From contig JAMWET010003135.1 of the NCBI GenBank assembly GCA_024036415.1, positions 434,001 to 498,000 of the forward strand: a stretch of 64,000 nt of DNA, written 5' to 3'. The position numbers were made by a program, and so were the translations under genes. Origin of the DNA: Prochilodus magdalenae (Eukaryota; Chordata; Actinopteri; Characiformes; Prochilodontidae). The notes under the pieces are model-generated. The model worked only from the letters and a program-made list of their open reading frames with translations. It made no database searches and was not told the origin of the DNA. Below, in pieces: positions 36,927 through 54,585 of this stretch (positions within the stretch are counted from its first letter, which is position 1; every line of letters begins with the position of its first letter).

Positions 36927-38545
36927 ATGTCAAGTAGGCTGCTTCTTTTTTGCTGGTTTGCTTTAAAAAGTAGGTTTATGTTTTCCTGATTCATCAAAAT
37001 ACATAAATGATCAGTTTCTTTTGAATGCTATCTTAAAGGAGGGATGATAGCAATACAAATGATTATTAAGGCTTCTGATAATTATTTATGTTGTTGTTCA
37101 GTTGCATCTTGCTTTAGTTAGCAATATATACAGTATATTCAGTATCAGCTATTAGAATTATTATCTACTATGAATTATTTAATATCTACTACAAATTATT
37201 CAGTATCTACTATGAACTATTCAGTATCTATTATGAATTATTCAGTATCTACTATAAACTATTCAGTATCTACTATGAATAATCCAGTAACTTCTATGAA
37301 TTATTCAGCATCCACTATGAATTATTTAATATCTACTATGAATAATTCAGTAACTTCTATTAAGTTAGTTAGTTTAGTTTAGGTTCATGTTGCATGTTTG
37401 CGCCTCTTCACGTATTCCTTTATTTAGCCCTTTTTATGTGTGATTATTCTTCTTTGCATGTCCAGCTTATTAATCATGCTCTGTTGGGTAAATTGACCTA
37501 TGGTGTTGTGTGAACGCTGTCTGATTTGCAGCTGTTTGTCCGTCCCTTGTTCAGTCTCCTGGGGAGCTCAGGGTGCCGCTTGGTGGAACAGCTGCACTTC
37601 AGTGTGATCTGGTGGGTTTAATGATTCACTGCGATGCAATCTCCTGGTACAAACTGCACCCAAGAACCAAACAGCTGAATGCAACGACAGCCATTATTAC
37701 TGAGAAGCCTGAGAAGAAGGGATCATGTCTAGGGGTCATCCGTAACACAACTGCAGCCGATTCGGGCACATACTACTGCATTGCTGTGCAAACTGTCATA
37801 ACATATATTGGCAGTGGCTCGAGGATCATTGTAAAAGGTACACTGACTTTAAACCATGGCTCTGAGTGATTATTTTGGGCAGGTACTAAAGCAATCATAC
37901 CAAAGACATTACCTAGGAGGTAGATTAAGGACATCCTGCTGGATTTAAGCTCAGGAAAGGGCTTTATGGACTTTAATAATGAATAAAGTATTTAATAGTA
38001 GTAGTTATATTAAAGCAAGCAGCAGATGAAGCAGATAAACGTGTGTAAAATACATGAAAATGATGGTGAAGTGTGTTACTGTACATGATACAATATGTCT
38101 CGACCCCCAGAGCCTAACTCACAACCTACAGTCGAACTGTACATCCCAGGAGAGAGTAATGGGTTGGAGGTCCTGCTCCAGTGTGTGGTGATGGGAGTCG
38201 TCCCATCTGAAGTCAGTGTTTCTTGGATTGTAAGTCACGAAGTACTGACCGGTTGGACCGAATCGGGCTGGACAGACGATAGCGATTCGGCTTTTGAGTT
38301 CACTCGAGCTCATATTTTTGTTCCTTCAGAGAGATGGATGAATAATATTGAGTGTGTTGCGGAAGTGGACGGCAGAACGTTCTCCAAGACCCTGGAAAGA
38401 GGTAGCTAGATATCAAAAGTGCTACTAAAATAAAAATCAATACAGGACAAAATTTGCGGTACATAATAACAATGATACTGTCTATTTATAGAACATCTTT
38501 CATACAGTTGGCAGCGCAAAGTGGCTTACAGACAGTTGACGTCAG

Positions 38546-38590
<45 letters not shown>

Positions 38591-39697
38591 TCATAAAAAA
38601 CAAATGAATATATATAGAGTTAAGAAAAACATTGGTGCTTTAATTAAAGTTGACATTTTTAGTTCATTGAACCTTTTACAACTCCGACCCAAAGACACAA
38701 ATTCTTCTTCTGCTAACTTACGATTAGTAAGTGAATCATCTAAACACAGTGTTTACTTTCTCACACAGGTTCAGGTTTGAGCTGTACATGGTTTTTATAC
38801 TTGGGCTTCTGTACAGCATTCCTCATCATTCTCGTCACTGTCATTGTTACTGTGTATTCATGCACAGGTAACAACAATCCACAACCACTTAAATCCTATT
38901 GGTTTGAAATGCTCAAACTTAAGATTCATAACACTGTGTAATTAATTTGACTTGTGTATTTGTACTTCTTTCAGCGAGACGTGATCACATGACTTTGAGG
39001 TTTGTGTTTAAATCTATAATAACAGAAGTTTGTCAAATAAGCTTTTTTTTATCAGATATGTTTTTTTTTGCTTGATTGTTTATTGTGTGACAAATATATT
39101 TGTGAATTTTGCATCACAGAGGTGAGGGCTCAGAATCACACATCAGGCGCCGAAATGGTAAAACATGTTTCCATTCTTGACTTCTTTTTAGCCATCGCAT
39201 TCAGACACAAGACATAAACATAAGAATGCATAAGCAGTAGCTAAAGCTGTAGCCAGGTATCTAAGGGGAAATGGAGACCCTAACTCTTAATATTATTACA
39301 AAGACTAAAGAACTATGCTTTTGAATGTCTGGGTTATATTTGTATTTAGAGTTTAGGTGTTGTAAAGTGTGGTTGGTATTTGACTGTGCAGGAGTGTAGC
39401 TCTCCATGACTATGGCTGGAGATCACTGTTCTAGATCATGAGGATCATGAGAACAGTGCATTCAAAGATTAAGAAACTGAAGCGTTTCGTTTATGCTCTC
39501 AGGTAAACGAGGAACACACGTGGAGGGATCGTGCATGACGGTATGATATGAAGATCTACACCTGAATAAAGATGAGTGTTACCTGTCAGTGTTAAAGTCA
39601 CTGGTACACTGTTTGTTTACAGGAGGTGCAGTATGCAAGTGTGGACCTGATCAGGCTCGGACAGGGCAGCAGTACTATATTAAATCGCACTCGCTGA
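36927..39697 (+). CDS. Gene A: V(J)-C1 immunoglobulin-superfamily receptor with ITIM
   Basis: Predicted inhibitory cell-surface receptor of 304 residues. Exons: 36927-36969, 37532-37837, 38111-38401, 38769-38867, 38975-38999, 39120-39157, 39503-39540, 39623-39697; all have GT/AG borders and the frame stays open. Exon 1 is the signal peptide (MSSRLLLFCWFALK). Exon 2 (about residues 15-116) is a V domain: Cys in LQC, Trp in ISWYK, DSGTYYC, and a built-in J-like end IGSGSRIIV; extra Cys occur in IHCD and GSCLG, and sequons are NAT and NTT. Exon 3 (117-213) is a C1 domain (LLQC, SWIV, IEC). Exon 4 is a connecting Cys plus a transmembrane helix without charge. The last exon carries EVQYASV, a consensus ITIM (Tyr about 284). 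The poly(A) signal is at 39771. No recombination signal is seen, so it is expressed as germline. Closest architectures are NITR, SIRP and antigen-receptor chains; the exact family is not settled. Confidence 0.86.
37150..37368 (+). repeat. 21-bp minisatellite (array 2), intron 1 of gene A
   Basis: About 10 copies of the TATGAATTATTCAGTATCTA unit, also found at 34390-34660. It lies between the leader and V exons and is removed with intron 1. The 70-codon ORF is an artefact. Confidence 0.93.
38548..38586. repeat. (ATA)n microsatellite in gene A intron 3
   Basis: About 13 AAT triplets. The words just before it (AGAACATCTTTCATACAG, GCAAAGTGGCTTACAGACAG) are a fragment of a common fish repeat tail. 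Confidence 0.92.
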
Positions 39698-39770
39698 AAC
39701 TTTCTTTGTTTGCTTTTTCAGTTGTCTGTCCTTGGCTGTTGAGTGAGTGAATGGACAAGCATGTGATTTT

Positions 39771-39776
39771 AATAAA
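39771..39776 (+). terminator. Poly(A) signal of gene A
   Basis: AATAAA 74 bases after the stop codon of gene A; canonical spacing for a short 3' UTR. Confidence 0.7.
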
Positions 39777-39879
39777 ACCACACACTGACTGAACATGCCA
39801 AATAAAATAATTGACCAATCTCATATTTGCACTTGTTTGAAGTTGACTGCAGAGTCAATCGCTATAGACCTCTAAACTT

Positions 39880-40595
39880 CATGTGGTCTTCAGATTAGCT
39901 CGAGAACAGTGTGTAGAGAGCTTAATGGAATGGGGTTACATTGTTGAGCAGCTGCAACCAAGTCTTACATCACCAAGCACAATGCAAAACATCAAATGCA
40001 GTGGGGTAAAGTACGCCGCTACTGGAATCTAAAGCAGTGGAGACATGTTCTCTGGGGTGACGAATCATGCTTTTCCATCTGCCAATCTGATGGACAGGTT
40101 TGGCGGTTGCAGGGTGAATGGTACTTGTCTGACTGCATTGTGCAAAGTGTAAAGTTGGGTGGAGGGGGAATTATGGTGTGGGGTTGTTTTTCAGGACCCT
40201 TAGTTTCAGTGAAGAGAACACTTCAGCAGACCAAGAGATACTGGACAATTCCATGCTCCCAACTTTATGGGAACAGTTTGGGTACGGCCCTTCCTGTTCC
40301 AACATGACTGCACACCAGTGCACAAAGCAAGCTCCATAAAGACATGATTGAGCAAGTTCAGTGTGGAAGAACTTGACTGGCCACAGAATCCACAGAGTCT
40401 TGGCCTTAACCTGATAGAACACCTATGAATGAATGAGAGCGAAATCTGCGAGCCAGACCTTCTCGTCCAACATCAGTGTCTGCCCTCTGACCTATGGTCA
40501 ATATTTCCCATGAACACATTCCTGAACCTTGTGGAAAGCCTTCTCAGAAGAGTTGAAGCTGTCATAGCTGCAAAGGGTGGACCGACATCATATTA
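39880..40595 (+). mobile_element. Tc1 transposon relic downstream of gene A
   Basis: The plus strand reads in order [26 protein letters not shown] (first catalytic Asp), [13 protein letters not shown], then in other frames EELDWPQNP, LNLIEHL and the C-terminus LVESLLRRVEAVIAAKGG. This is a nearly full-length Tc1 open frame with several frame breaks and a damaged second catalytic block. No clear terminal repeats were found. Inactive. Confidence 0.88.
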
Positions 40596-41430
40596 AACCC
40601 TATCAAGTTCATATGCGTGAGAAGGCAGACGAGCAAAGACATTTGGCAATACAGTGTAGGTCTGCTTCTTTGCATTCCTCAGCAGAAGCAAAAGCATGCG
40701 AATGCAGCCTTTGTTTTGACCTGCCCTTATCTAAACAAGACCAGCATGTGTGAGAAGCTCTGTGGATTTTATGACGGGTCGAGAAACCACACCGTGAGGA
40801 TGGTAGCGAGGCGTGGGCGTAGAGTGGCCCCTCTGTGTGCTCACACTGCGCTTCTATGCTTTCCTGCATCCCATGTGGTTAGAACAAAGCAAGCTGCAAA
40901 ATGCAGAATCAAAGCAGGATGTCAGAGATGGTCCGCTTAACGGACAACTGCGCACACCTGGACTGAATTCACACCACTGCACTCAATATTATCACGCTCG
41001 GGTAAAGACACTCAGATTGGCCTGTGCAGTATGATATAGTGGTTTGACCATTTGAACTTGAAAGGGTCGATATGTGGCTTCACACCTCATTTACATTATG
41101 CAGTTATGTAATATAAATACATACCATGCTTACAGTTTATATATACACCCCAAAACCATAACGACTGTTGTTTCAAATCCACCTTTCTGTTTCTACACTT
41201 GACAAGTTAAACCAAGGAGGTAGGAGTGTCTAATAAGTGAATAGTGACTGGACAAAAAATTTGATAAAAAACAGCAAGTAAAATGATCTCATATCTAAAT
41301 GATATATCTTAACTTTCTCTTTACATTGCATTTGAGATTGTTGATTATAAAATACAATTAAATACAAAAACCTATATGAGTCCAAAAAGTAACTGCATCA
41401 GCTTTTGTATTTTATTTTTGTATTCATATG
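40596..41430. other. Non-coding stretch
   Basis: Overlapping ORFs at 40609-41034 on both strands have no recognisable domain. The second half is AT-rich. Confidence 0.5.
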
Positions 41431-41434
41431 TAAT

Positions 41435-42830
41435 CATATAGGGGACAATCACAGAGATATTTGAGAAGTGAAATGAAGTTTATATTAATTACAGAAAGTG
41501 TACAATATTTGGTTAAACAAAAGTAGGCAGGTGCATACATTTGGGCACTGTTGTCATTTTATTAATTTCAAAACCTTTAGAACTAATTATTGGAACTCAA
41601 ATTTGGTTTGGTAAGTTTAGTGACCCTTGACCTATGAGAAAGGGTATTTAAGGGGAGAAATTGTAAGTTTTTCTCCTCTTTGCATCTTCTCTATAGAGTC
41701 GCAGCATGGGAGTCTCAAAACAACTTTCAAATGACCTGAAAACAAAGATTGTTCACCGTCATGGTTTAGGGGAAGGACATAGAAAGCTATCTCAGAGATT
41801 TCAGCTTTCAGTCTCCACTGTGAGAAACATTGTGAGAAAATGGAAGACCACAGGCACAGTTCAAGTCAAGGCTCGAAGTGGCAGACCAAGAAAAATCTCT
41901 AATAAACAGAAGTGAAGGATGTTGAGAACAGTCAGAGTCAACCCACAGACCAGCACCAAAGACCTACAACATGATCTTGCTGCTGATGGAGTCACTGTGC
42001 ATTGTTCAACTATTCGACGCACTTTACACAAGGAGATGCTGTATGGGAGAGTGATGCAGAGGAAGCCTTTTCTCTGCCTAAATCACAAACAGAGCCGCTT
42101 GAGGTATGCTAAAGCACATTTGGACAAGCCAGCTTCATTTTGGAATAAGGTGCTGTGTTATTTGGGCAAAACAAGGGCCGTTATGCATGGAGGAAAAAGA
42201 ACACAGCACTCCAAGAAAAACACCTGCTACCTACAGTAAAATTTGGTGGTGGTTCCATCATGCTGTGGGGCTGTGTGGCCAGTACAGGGACTGGGAATCT
42301 TGTTAAAGTTGAGGGACGCATTGATTCCAATCAATATCGGCAGATTCTGGAGACCAATGTCCAGGAATCAGTGACAAATCTAAAGCTGCACCGGGGCTGG
42401 ATCTTCCAACAAGACAATGACCCTAAACACTGCTCAAAATCTACTCATGCATTCATGCAGAGGAACAAGTACAACATTCTGGAATGGCCATCTCAGTCCC
42501 CAGACCTGAATATTATTGAAAATCTGTGGTGTCACTTAAAGAGAGCTGTCCATGCTCGAAAACCATCAAACCTGAATGAACTAGAGATGTTTTGTAAAGA
42601 AGAATGGTCTAAAATACCTTCAGCCACAAACCAGACTCTCATTAGAAGCTATAGGAAGCGTTTAGAGGCTCTTATTTCTGCGAAAGAAGGATCTACTAAA
42701 GGTTTTTTTTTTGGTGTCCAAATTTATGCACCTGCCTAATTTTGTTTAGACAATTATTGCACACTTTCTGTAAATCATATAAACTTAATTTCACTTCTCA
42801 ATATCACTGTGTTTGTCCCCTATATGATAT
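41435..42830 (+). mobile_element. Nearly complete Tc1-family transposon
   Basis: Inverted terminal repeats are visible: the left end (CATATAGGGGACAATCACAG, AGAAGTGAAATGAAGTTTAT, GTAGGCAGGTGCATA) is mirrored at the right end up to about 42830. Between them, a transposase begins at 41706 (MGVSKQLSNDLK...), with a paired-type helix-turn-helix and GRPRKI motif. An in-frame TGA follows at 41913. Near 42150 a frameshift with loss of sequence removes the segment that should hold the first catalytic Asp. The remaining 3' part (42155-42739) is open and keeps QQDNDPKH (second Asp) and SPDLNIIENLW (third acidic residue). The copy cannot make active transposase but its ends look intact. Confidence 0.92.
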
Positions 42831-43289
42831 ATTTAACGCAATTTTTTTATCCAAACAATCAATGCTTAGGTAAATCAGGAAAATTAACAAGGCTGCCCAT
42901 ATATATATACAGTGTGTGTGTGTGTGTATATATATATAGTATTTACTGGATAATTCATAAAAGATAATGAAAAAAAATTAAAAAATAAAAGATAATGAAT
43001 ATGTTTTAATATCTATGATGTGCCAGTGATTGGAATATGATATTTATAGTGCATATGTACAATGAAAAAATTCTGTCACTATAGTCAGTGTCACTACATT
43101 GGCAGATAATTTGGTTTATTTTATGAATCATGCTAAAACTAGGAAAATGATATGCCAGTATAGTGGGAATCACTATAGCACATAGCATAATCACATAAGC
43201 AAATTAAATATGTACATAAGTTAACTAATCTTGAAAAGAGCTTACAACAATTTTACAATGAGAATTTTAATATATATCAATTAAACATC
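42831..43289. other. Non-coding stretch with short AT/GT repeats
   Basis: A TATATA/(TG)6/TATATA composite lies at 42898-42940. Nothing else was recognised. Confidence 0.55.
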
Positions 43290-43600
43290 AAGACCACCAC
43301 CAGCAGTGTAAAAAACTCCAGCAGCACTGCTGTATCTGATCCACTCACACCAGGCCCACACACACTAACACACCATCACCACGTCAGTGTCACTGCAGTG
43401 CTGAGAATGATCCACCACCCACATAATACCTGCTCTATGGTGGTCCTGTGGGGATCCTAACCAGAAGAACAGGGTAAAAAGTATACAGAGAAACAAATGG
43501 ACTACAATCTGTAACTGTAGAAGTACCACATGGTAAGTGGAGCTGAAACATGGATAATGTGAGGAGGTGGTTTTAATATTATGGCAGATTCATATACAGT
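43290..43600 (+). mobile_element. Half copy of the fold-back element
   Basis: CAGCAGCACTGCTGTATCTG, ATCCACTCACACCAGGCC, GTCACTGCAGTGCTGAGAAT, ATCCACCACCCACATAATAC and GTGGTCCTGTGGGGATCC match the right half of the element at 15195-15640. The copy extends further, to a GAGGAGGTGG end. Confidence 0.85.
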
Positions 43601-45300
43601 GTATTTATGTGTAGTTACTTATATTTGATATTACTATATTTGTGTAGCTTGATAATGAAAAAAATAATTTTAATAGATTAACAGTAATTTAGACTGTGAT
43701 TGTGATAATTTGTGGTAAATACTAATGATTTACTAATAATTTACTAATTTCCACCACTAGTGGAAAATAGTAACTGTGCTGTAAGTCACTCAGTTATTAA
43801 TGAAATAAAATCAATACAAAAACCAAGTAACTGCATCGACATCAACAACCTAAAAAAATCAACAAAATATGAAATTTGACCAGAGGCTGTTCAAACATTT
43901 GAATATAACAGTGTTACTCTCATAGTAGTTAAGGGATAATTCATATTGGATACTGAATATGGTTTAATAGTAATAGCTGACTGAGGTGCCACTAATTGAA
44001 ATATGATAGCAAATGCCATGTTGTCATTTTCATTCGCAAACGTAATGTAAGAAATAAACTACAAAAAATGTCTTGCCAAGTGTATTTATCTTAGGTCTTG
44101 TTGATATATCTAGAATTTCTTAATTCGGGGTTCATGTTAACTTATTCTGAGATTATTTAGCATACTATTATATTTTGTCACTGTGTTTTTAGAAAGTCAG
44201 ATCATCTTAATGTTTTGGTGGATGATCTGGCTTGTTTCAAACAAAAGCTAAATTAACTGATAACAGAGAGATATTATTTAACTTAAACTACTAAAATCTT
44301 TCAATTAGGATATAATATAAATATCTCTTATTTATATATACTGTATACATAAATCTATAACAAACTTAAAATATGAAATATTAAAAAAAATCCTGCACTG
44401 TATATGAAAATAATACTGTATTTTACACTTCTGGTTAGATGCTTACTGCATTTCAGTGGTTCTGTACCTGTGCTCTGCACAATGTCAGTAAAGTTGAATC
44501 TAATCTAAAACATTAACTAAATTTAAGGTAATTAGACTTGCCAGATATCACTGGAGACGAAATATTGAGATAATAAATAAGTCAGATTTGTTCATTTACC
44601 ATCATTAACTATAATGAACTACTCGTTGAAAAAAAAGACTTGAGATTTAAAAGTTCAAAGCTATTTAAATATTAAATTTTGGATTTCCTTCATGCAGGTA
44701 AAAAGCATGCTACGTTTGTTGTTTTTTAGGGCCACCGTAGCTTTTTGAAAAGTAAGTGCAAAAGTACATATAAATGATTTGTTGTATTGTCCGTGCTATA
44801 ATTCATCAAATCTTAACAATTCAGTACTAGTTATTGGAATTTAAATCTATTAAGTTAATAGAATCGTTACTTATAACTGCAAGTTATTGTAACCAGAATG
44901 CCCAGACTGAATATATATATATATGTATATACTTATAGCACATGTATGCTGTATTCCACAACAATCCTACATTTAGTTTGTAGATAGTGATATTAGATAT
45001 TTATCAAGAAGCAGCAATGTGACTCATTCCACATGTTACAGATGAAAACTGCCTCAGATTCTTAAATGAGTGATGTCATGTTCCAGTAAACTGATAAAAC
45101 AGTACATGTGCATTCATAGGGTTCCTCAGGTTTGCTGGATTTCAGCAGCCACTGGTGATCTGAATATTTAAATATTGATTATGGCCCCTCTGATAGACCA
45201 CGCTGATGGAAATTCTCCTCTTTGGTTGTAGTTGTATGTATGTGGTTGTAGAGGGTCGGCCTCCCGCAGCTTTCAGTGCAGAACCAGTGATGCTGCAGTT
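43601..45300. other. AT-rich non-coding upstream region of gene B
   Basis: No exon was recognised. TGTACCTGTGCTCTGCACAA and AAAGTTGAATCTAATCTAA (44465-44510) resemble the 3' tail of a fish LINE or SINE. Confidence 0.5.
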
Positions 45301-45308
45301 GAGATGGT

Positions 45309-45326
45309 TTAGATAAGACAGTTCTC
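45309..45326 (+). promoter_or_regulatory. Conserved GATA-type promoter element, gene B
   Basis: TTAGATAAGACAGTTCTC lies 30-45 bases upstream of the gene B ATG and matches the elements at 36748 and 56942. It contains a consensus AGATAAG GATA site. Confidence 0.6.
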
Positions 45327-45354
45327 GAATCTCAGACTCTATGAAGCGTTCAGC

Positions 45355-51570
<6,216 letters not shown>

Positions 51571-51627
51571 CTAGGGGATAACTGTAGGTTCCTTCTTCAT
51601 ATACTCCGCAAACACAGTGGCGGTGGC

Positions 51628-51633
51628 AATAAA
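51628..51633 (+). terminator. Poly(A) signal of gene B
   Basis: AATAAA 58 bases past the gene B stop codon. Confidence 0.7.
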
Positions 51634-51865
51634 GCTTTCAGATCATTCTCAGCTGCGTACAAAATACATGCAGAATGGGATGGTATGCTCTGGATGAAAT
51701 GATATTAACCCTGGTATACAGGACATTCCTCATGTTTAGATTGAAAAGAAATTAAACCCTTTTCCAGCTCTTTAAATCAAGCTAATGTATTTGTATGTAG
51801 TAAAACTATTTTACTATATTAGCAGCTAATACAGCACATTTCTGAAGACAAGCTAAATGGAGCAT

Positions 51866-52075
51866 TGTGGTGCAACAGATATAACACCACTACCTGCCAG
51901 TGAGCCACAAACCCATGTGGGAGACGGCGGTTTAATTCTATGCTAGGTAACTAGGCTATGCTGCACACATAAGAGTCCTGGGGCAAGACTCCTAACACTA
52001 CTTTGGCCCACCTGTTATACAAATAACCTTGTAAGTCACTCCGGGTAATAGGATCAGCTAAGAGCGAGATCATTT
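51866..52075 (+). mobile_element. tRNA-derived SINE (second type)
   Basis: GTGGTGCAACAGATATAACA, GGTTTAATTCTATGCTAGG (damaged B box), GGGGCAAGACTCCTAACACT and TGTAAGTCACTCCGGGTAAT plus AGCTAAGAGC follow, in order, the head and conserved tail (TAAGTCGCTCTGGATAAGAG type) of a widespread teleost SINE. Diverged copy. Confidence 0.75.
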
Positions 52076-52649
52076 CAGTCTGATCATTTTACCAGACACA
52101 TTGACTGGATTGTGTATATACTGAGCGTGTATATATGTGATTCTTTATTATATGTGTTTGTCTGTATCTGTCATATTTAACGTTCACACACATGTTCACA
52201 TAAAAATGTTAATATCAATGTAAACCAATAAATAAAGAAATGAAATATATATGAGTGGATTTTGAAAACAAGCATCCCAATGAAATTTCAAGAAGTGCAA
52301 CAAACACTGACACCTACAGGACACTTTGAGACTTTTGCACTTCATTTACCCACCACTACAAAGCTGGACCACTGAACAAGGCATGATGTTTTACATTGTT
52401 TGAATATGAACAGAACCTGGCCTGAAATTAAGTAGTAAAATGAATGAATAGATATTATTCATATATAAATAGTCAAACGTAGTGTTTAGTTTGCGTGAGT
52501 TTTGCATATTTAGTAGCAAAAATGTGCATGCTTTACAGTTCTCTATTTCTGGTATTAAGGTGATCTACTGAGGCAGAGACTGAGCTCTGAATAAACATAC
52601 ATGAAATATTTCTGTCCTATATTATGTGTTGTATATTATGTATGTATGT

Positions 52650-52770
52650 GGTGGAGAATGGTGCTGCTGTTACAGCAGTAATGAAGAGCTGAAGAGATGC
52701 TGTCAATGCTAAAGCTCTGTTTAGGCCAACAGCAGCATAAGAGCTATACTGGACGCTGCTGGAGAGAGAG
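52650..52770 (-). pseudogene. Relic of a gene D-type transmembrane exon
   Basis: On the minus strand, from about 52755 down, the sequence reads YAAVGLNRALALTASLQLFI then TAVTAAP, 1.1 kb beyond the stop of gene B. It matches the terminal exon of gene D (AAIGLHRALALSASLLLFIT AVTAAS) at 20 of about 27 positions, and several differences are synonymous. One base is missing near the acceptor side relative to gene D, and no C1 or V exon is found to its right, where a minisatellite begins. It is therefore called a pseudogene fragment of a lost minus-strand receptor. Confidence 0.6.
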
Positions 52771-53575
52771 CGAATCAATCAGAACCAGATTGGGTGGATT
52801 TTGGTTTGATATGGGTGGATTTTGATTTGATTGGTTTGACATTGGAAAACGTCCTTTGGCTGGTGGATACATTTTAGGCTGGTTTGCCATAATTTCGGCG
52901 GGTTTAAAAATCAACGTTCAGGTAATATGCTACACTCATTTTTAATGCAGCTATGGATATTAATAGGGCAACTCCTCCCCACATCCAGTCAGTTATCAAA
53001 GCTGTAATTGATGAACATTTTGCTTGCTCCTGTTGAGAGTTGAGTTCTCATGTTTATTTGGAGTGTTATTTAACATGTGTGCATCAGGGCCAAGCACAGG
53101 AAAGTCATGTGATTCCTTCATCTGAGTTTATACAGGGGAGTGGGTTTAAACATGTGTAAGAGGAACAGTTACACTTGCAGTATTATTGCTATTCGTTTAC
53201 CTTTATAAGAGCATGAGATCATAACTCATATCATGCACAATACACTAAACATATTAATACTCTAAAGACTTAGATGAGGTTGTGTACCGTTATTATGATA
53301 GTTCTAGTATAGAATTTGACCATAAAAGACTTCTGGTTTTTGGTATCAGTGATGAACTGACAGCGCCATCTAGTGTCATCTTCTGAAGGCCGGGCAGCAG
53401 TGGTAAATGTCGACAGAAGCTTGATTTGTCTTTCAGTTTAAAAGCTATAATCATTTATCTCATGATTAAAATAAGCCCAGCCTGATCCTGAACTTACAGC
53501 TTACAGTGTTTCCTGCATTTTCTGCAGTTTTTAATGGTTGGATATATATGACAAGATCCTTTATTGACTTTATTA
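52771..53575. other. Non-coding stretch
   Basis: No C1-type exon could be found on the minus strand here, although one would be expected if the 52.7-kb relic were a complete gene. A CTCF-like word lies at 53363-53376. Confidence 0.5.
53363..53376 (-). promoter_or_regulatory. CTCF-like motif
   Basis: The minus strand reads ACACTAGATGGCGC, one mismatch from the CTCF core consensus. It faces the plus-oriented one at 33252 across genes A and B. Confidence 0.35.
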
Positions 53576-53577
53576 CT

Positions 53578-54585
53578 GTAAGTAGTGTGTTGGTGTACAG
53601 TAGCTCAGTAAGTGTAATGTGTTAGTGTACTGTAAGTAGTGTGTTGGTGTACAGTAACTCAGTAAGTGTAATGTGTTAGTGTGCTGTAAGTAGTGTGTTG
53701 GTGTACAGTAACTCAGTAAGTGTAATGTGTTAGTGTGCTGTAAGTAGTGTGTTGGTGTACAGTAGCTCAGTAAGTGTAATGTGTTAGTGTGCTGTAAGTA
53801 GTGTGTTGGTGTACAGTAAGTCAGTAAGTGTAATGTGTTAGTGTGCTGTAAGTAGTGTGCTGGTGTACAGTAGCTCAGTAAGTGTAATGTGGTAGTGTAC
53901 TGTGAGTAGAGTGTTGGTGTACAGTAACTCAGTAAGTGTAATGCATTAGTGTACTGTGAGTAGAGTGTTGGTGTACAGTAACTCAGTAAGTAGAATGTGT
54001 TAGTGTACTGTAAGTAGTGTGTTGGTGTACAGTAACTCAGTAAGTGTAAAGTGTTAGTGTGCTGTAAGTAGTGAGTTGGTGTACAGTAACTCAGTAAGTG
54101 TAATGTGTTAGTGTGCTGTAAGTAGTGTGTTGGTGTACAGTAACTCAGTAAGTGTAGTGTGTTAGTGTACTGTAAGTAGTGTGTTGGTGTACAGTAACTC
54201 AGTAAGTGTAATGTGTTAGTGTGCTGTAAGTAGTGTGCTGGTGTACAGTAACTCAGTAAGTGTAATGCGTTAGTGTACTGTAAGTAGCGTGTTGGTGTAC
54301 AGTAACTCAGTAAGTGTAATGTGTTAGTGTACTGTAAGTAGTGTGTTGGTGTACAGTAACTCAGTAAGTGTAGTGTGTTAGTGTACTGTAAGTAGTGTGT
54401 TGGTGTACAGTAACTCAGTAAGTGTAATGTGTTAGTGTACTGTAAGTAGTGTGTTGGTGTACAGTAACTCAGTAAGTGTAATGCGTTAGTGTGCTGTAAG
54501 TAGTGTGTTGGTGTACAGTAACTCAGTAAGTGTAATGCGTTAGTGTGCTGTAAGTAGTGTGTTGGTGTACAGTAAACTGTAACAA
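53578..54585 (+). repeat. 54-bp minisatellite, about 18 copies
   Basis: Unit GTACTGTAAGTAGTGTGTTG then GTGTACAGTAACTCAGTAAG and TGTAATGTGTTAGT. Copies differ at a few recurrent positions (GTGCTG/GTACTG, AATGCG/AATGTG). It contains GTAAGT words in every unit, that is, many potential splice donors on the plus strand. Confidence 0.95.

Noticed and set aside
37573..37869. Starting gene A translation inside the V exon
   Set aside because: The codon at 37573 is GTG within the V domain. A leader exon at 36927 with matching phase and homology to the leaders of B and C gives the true start.
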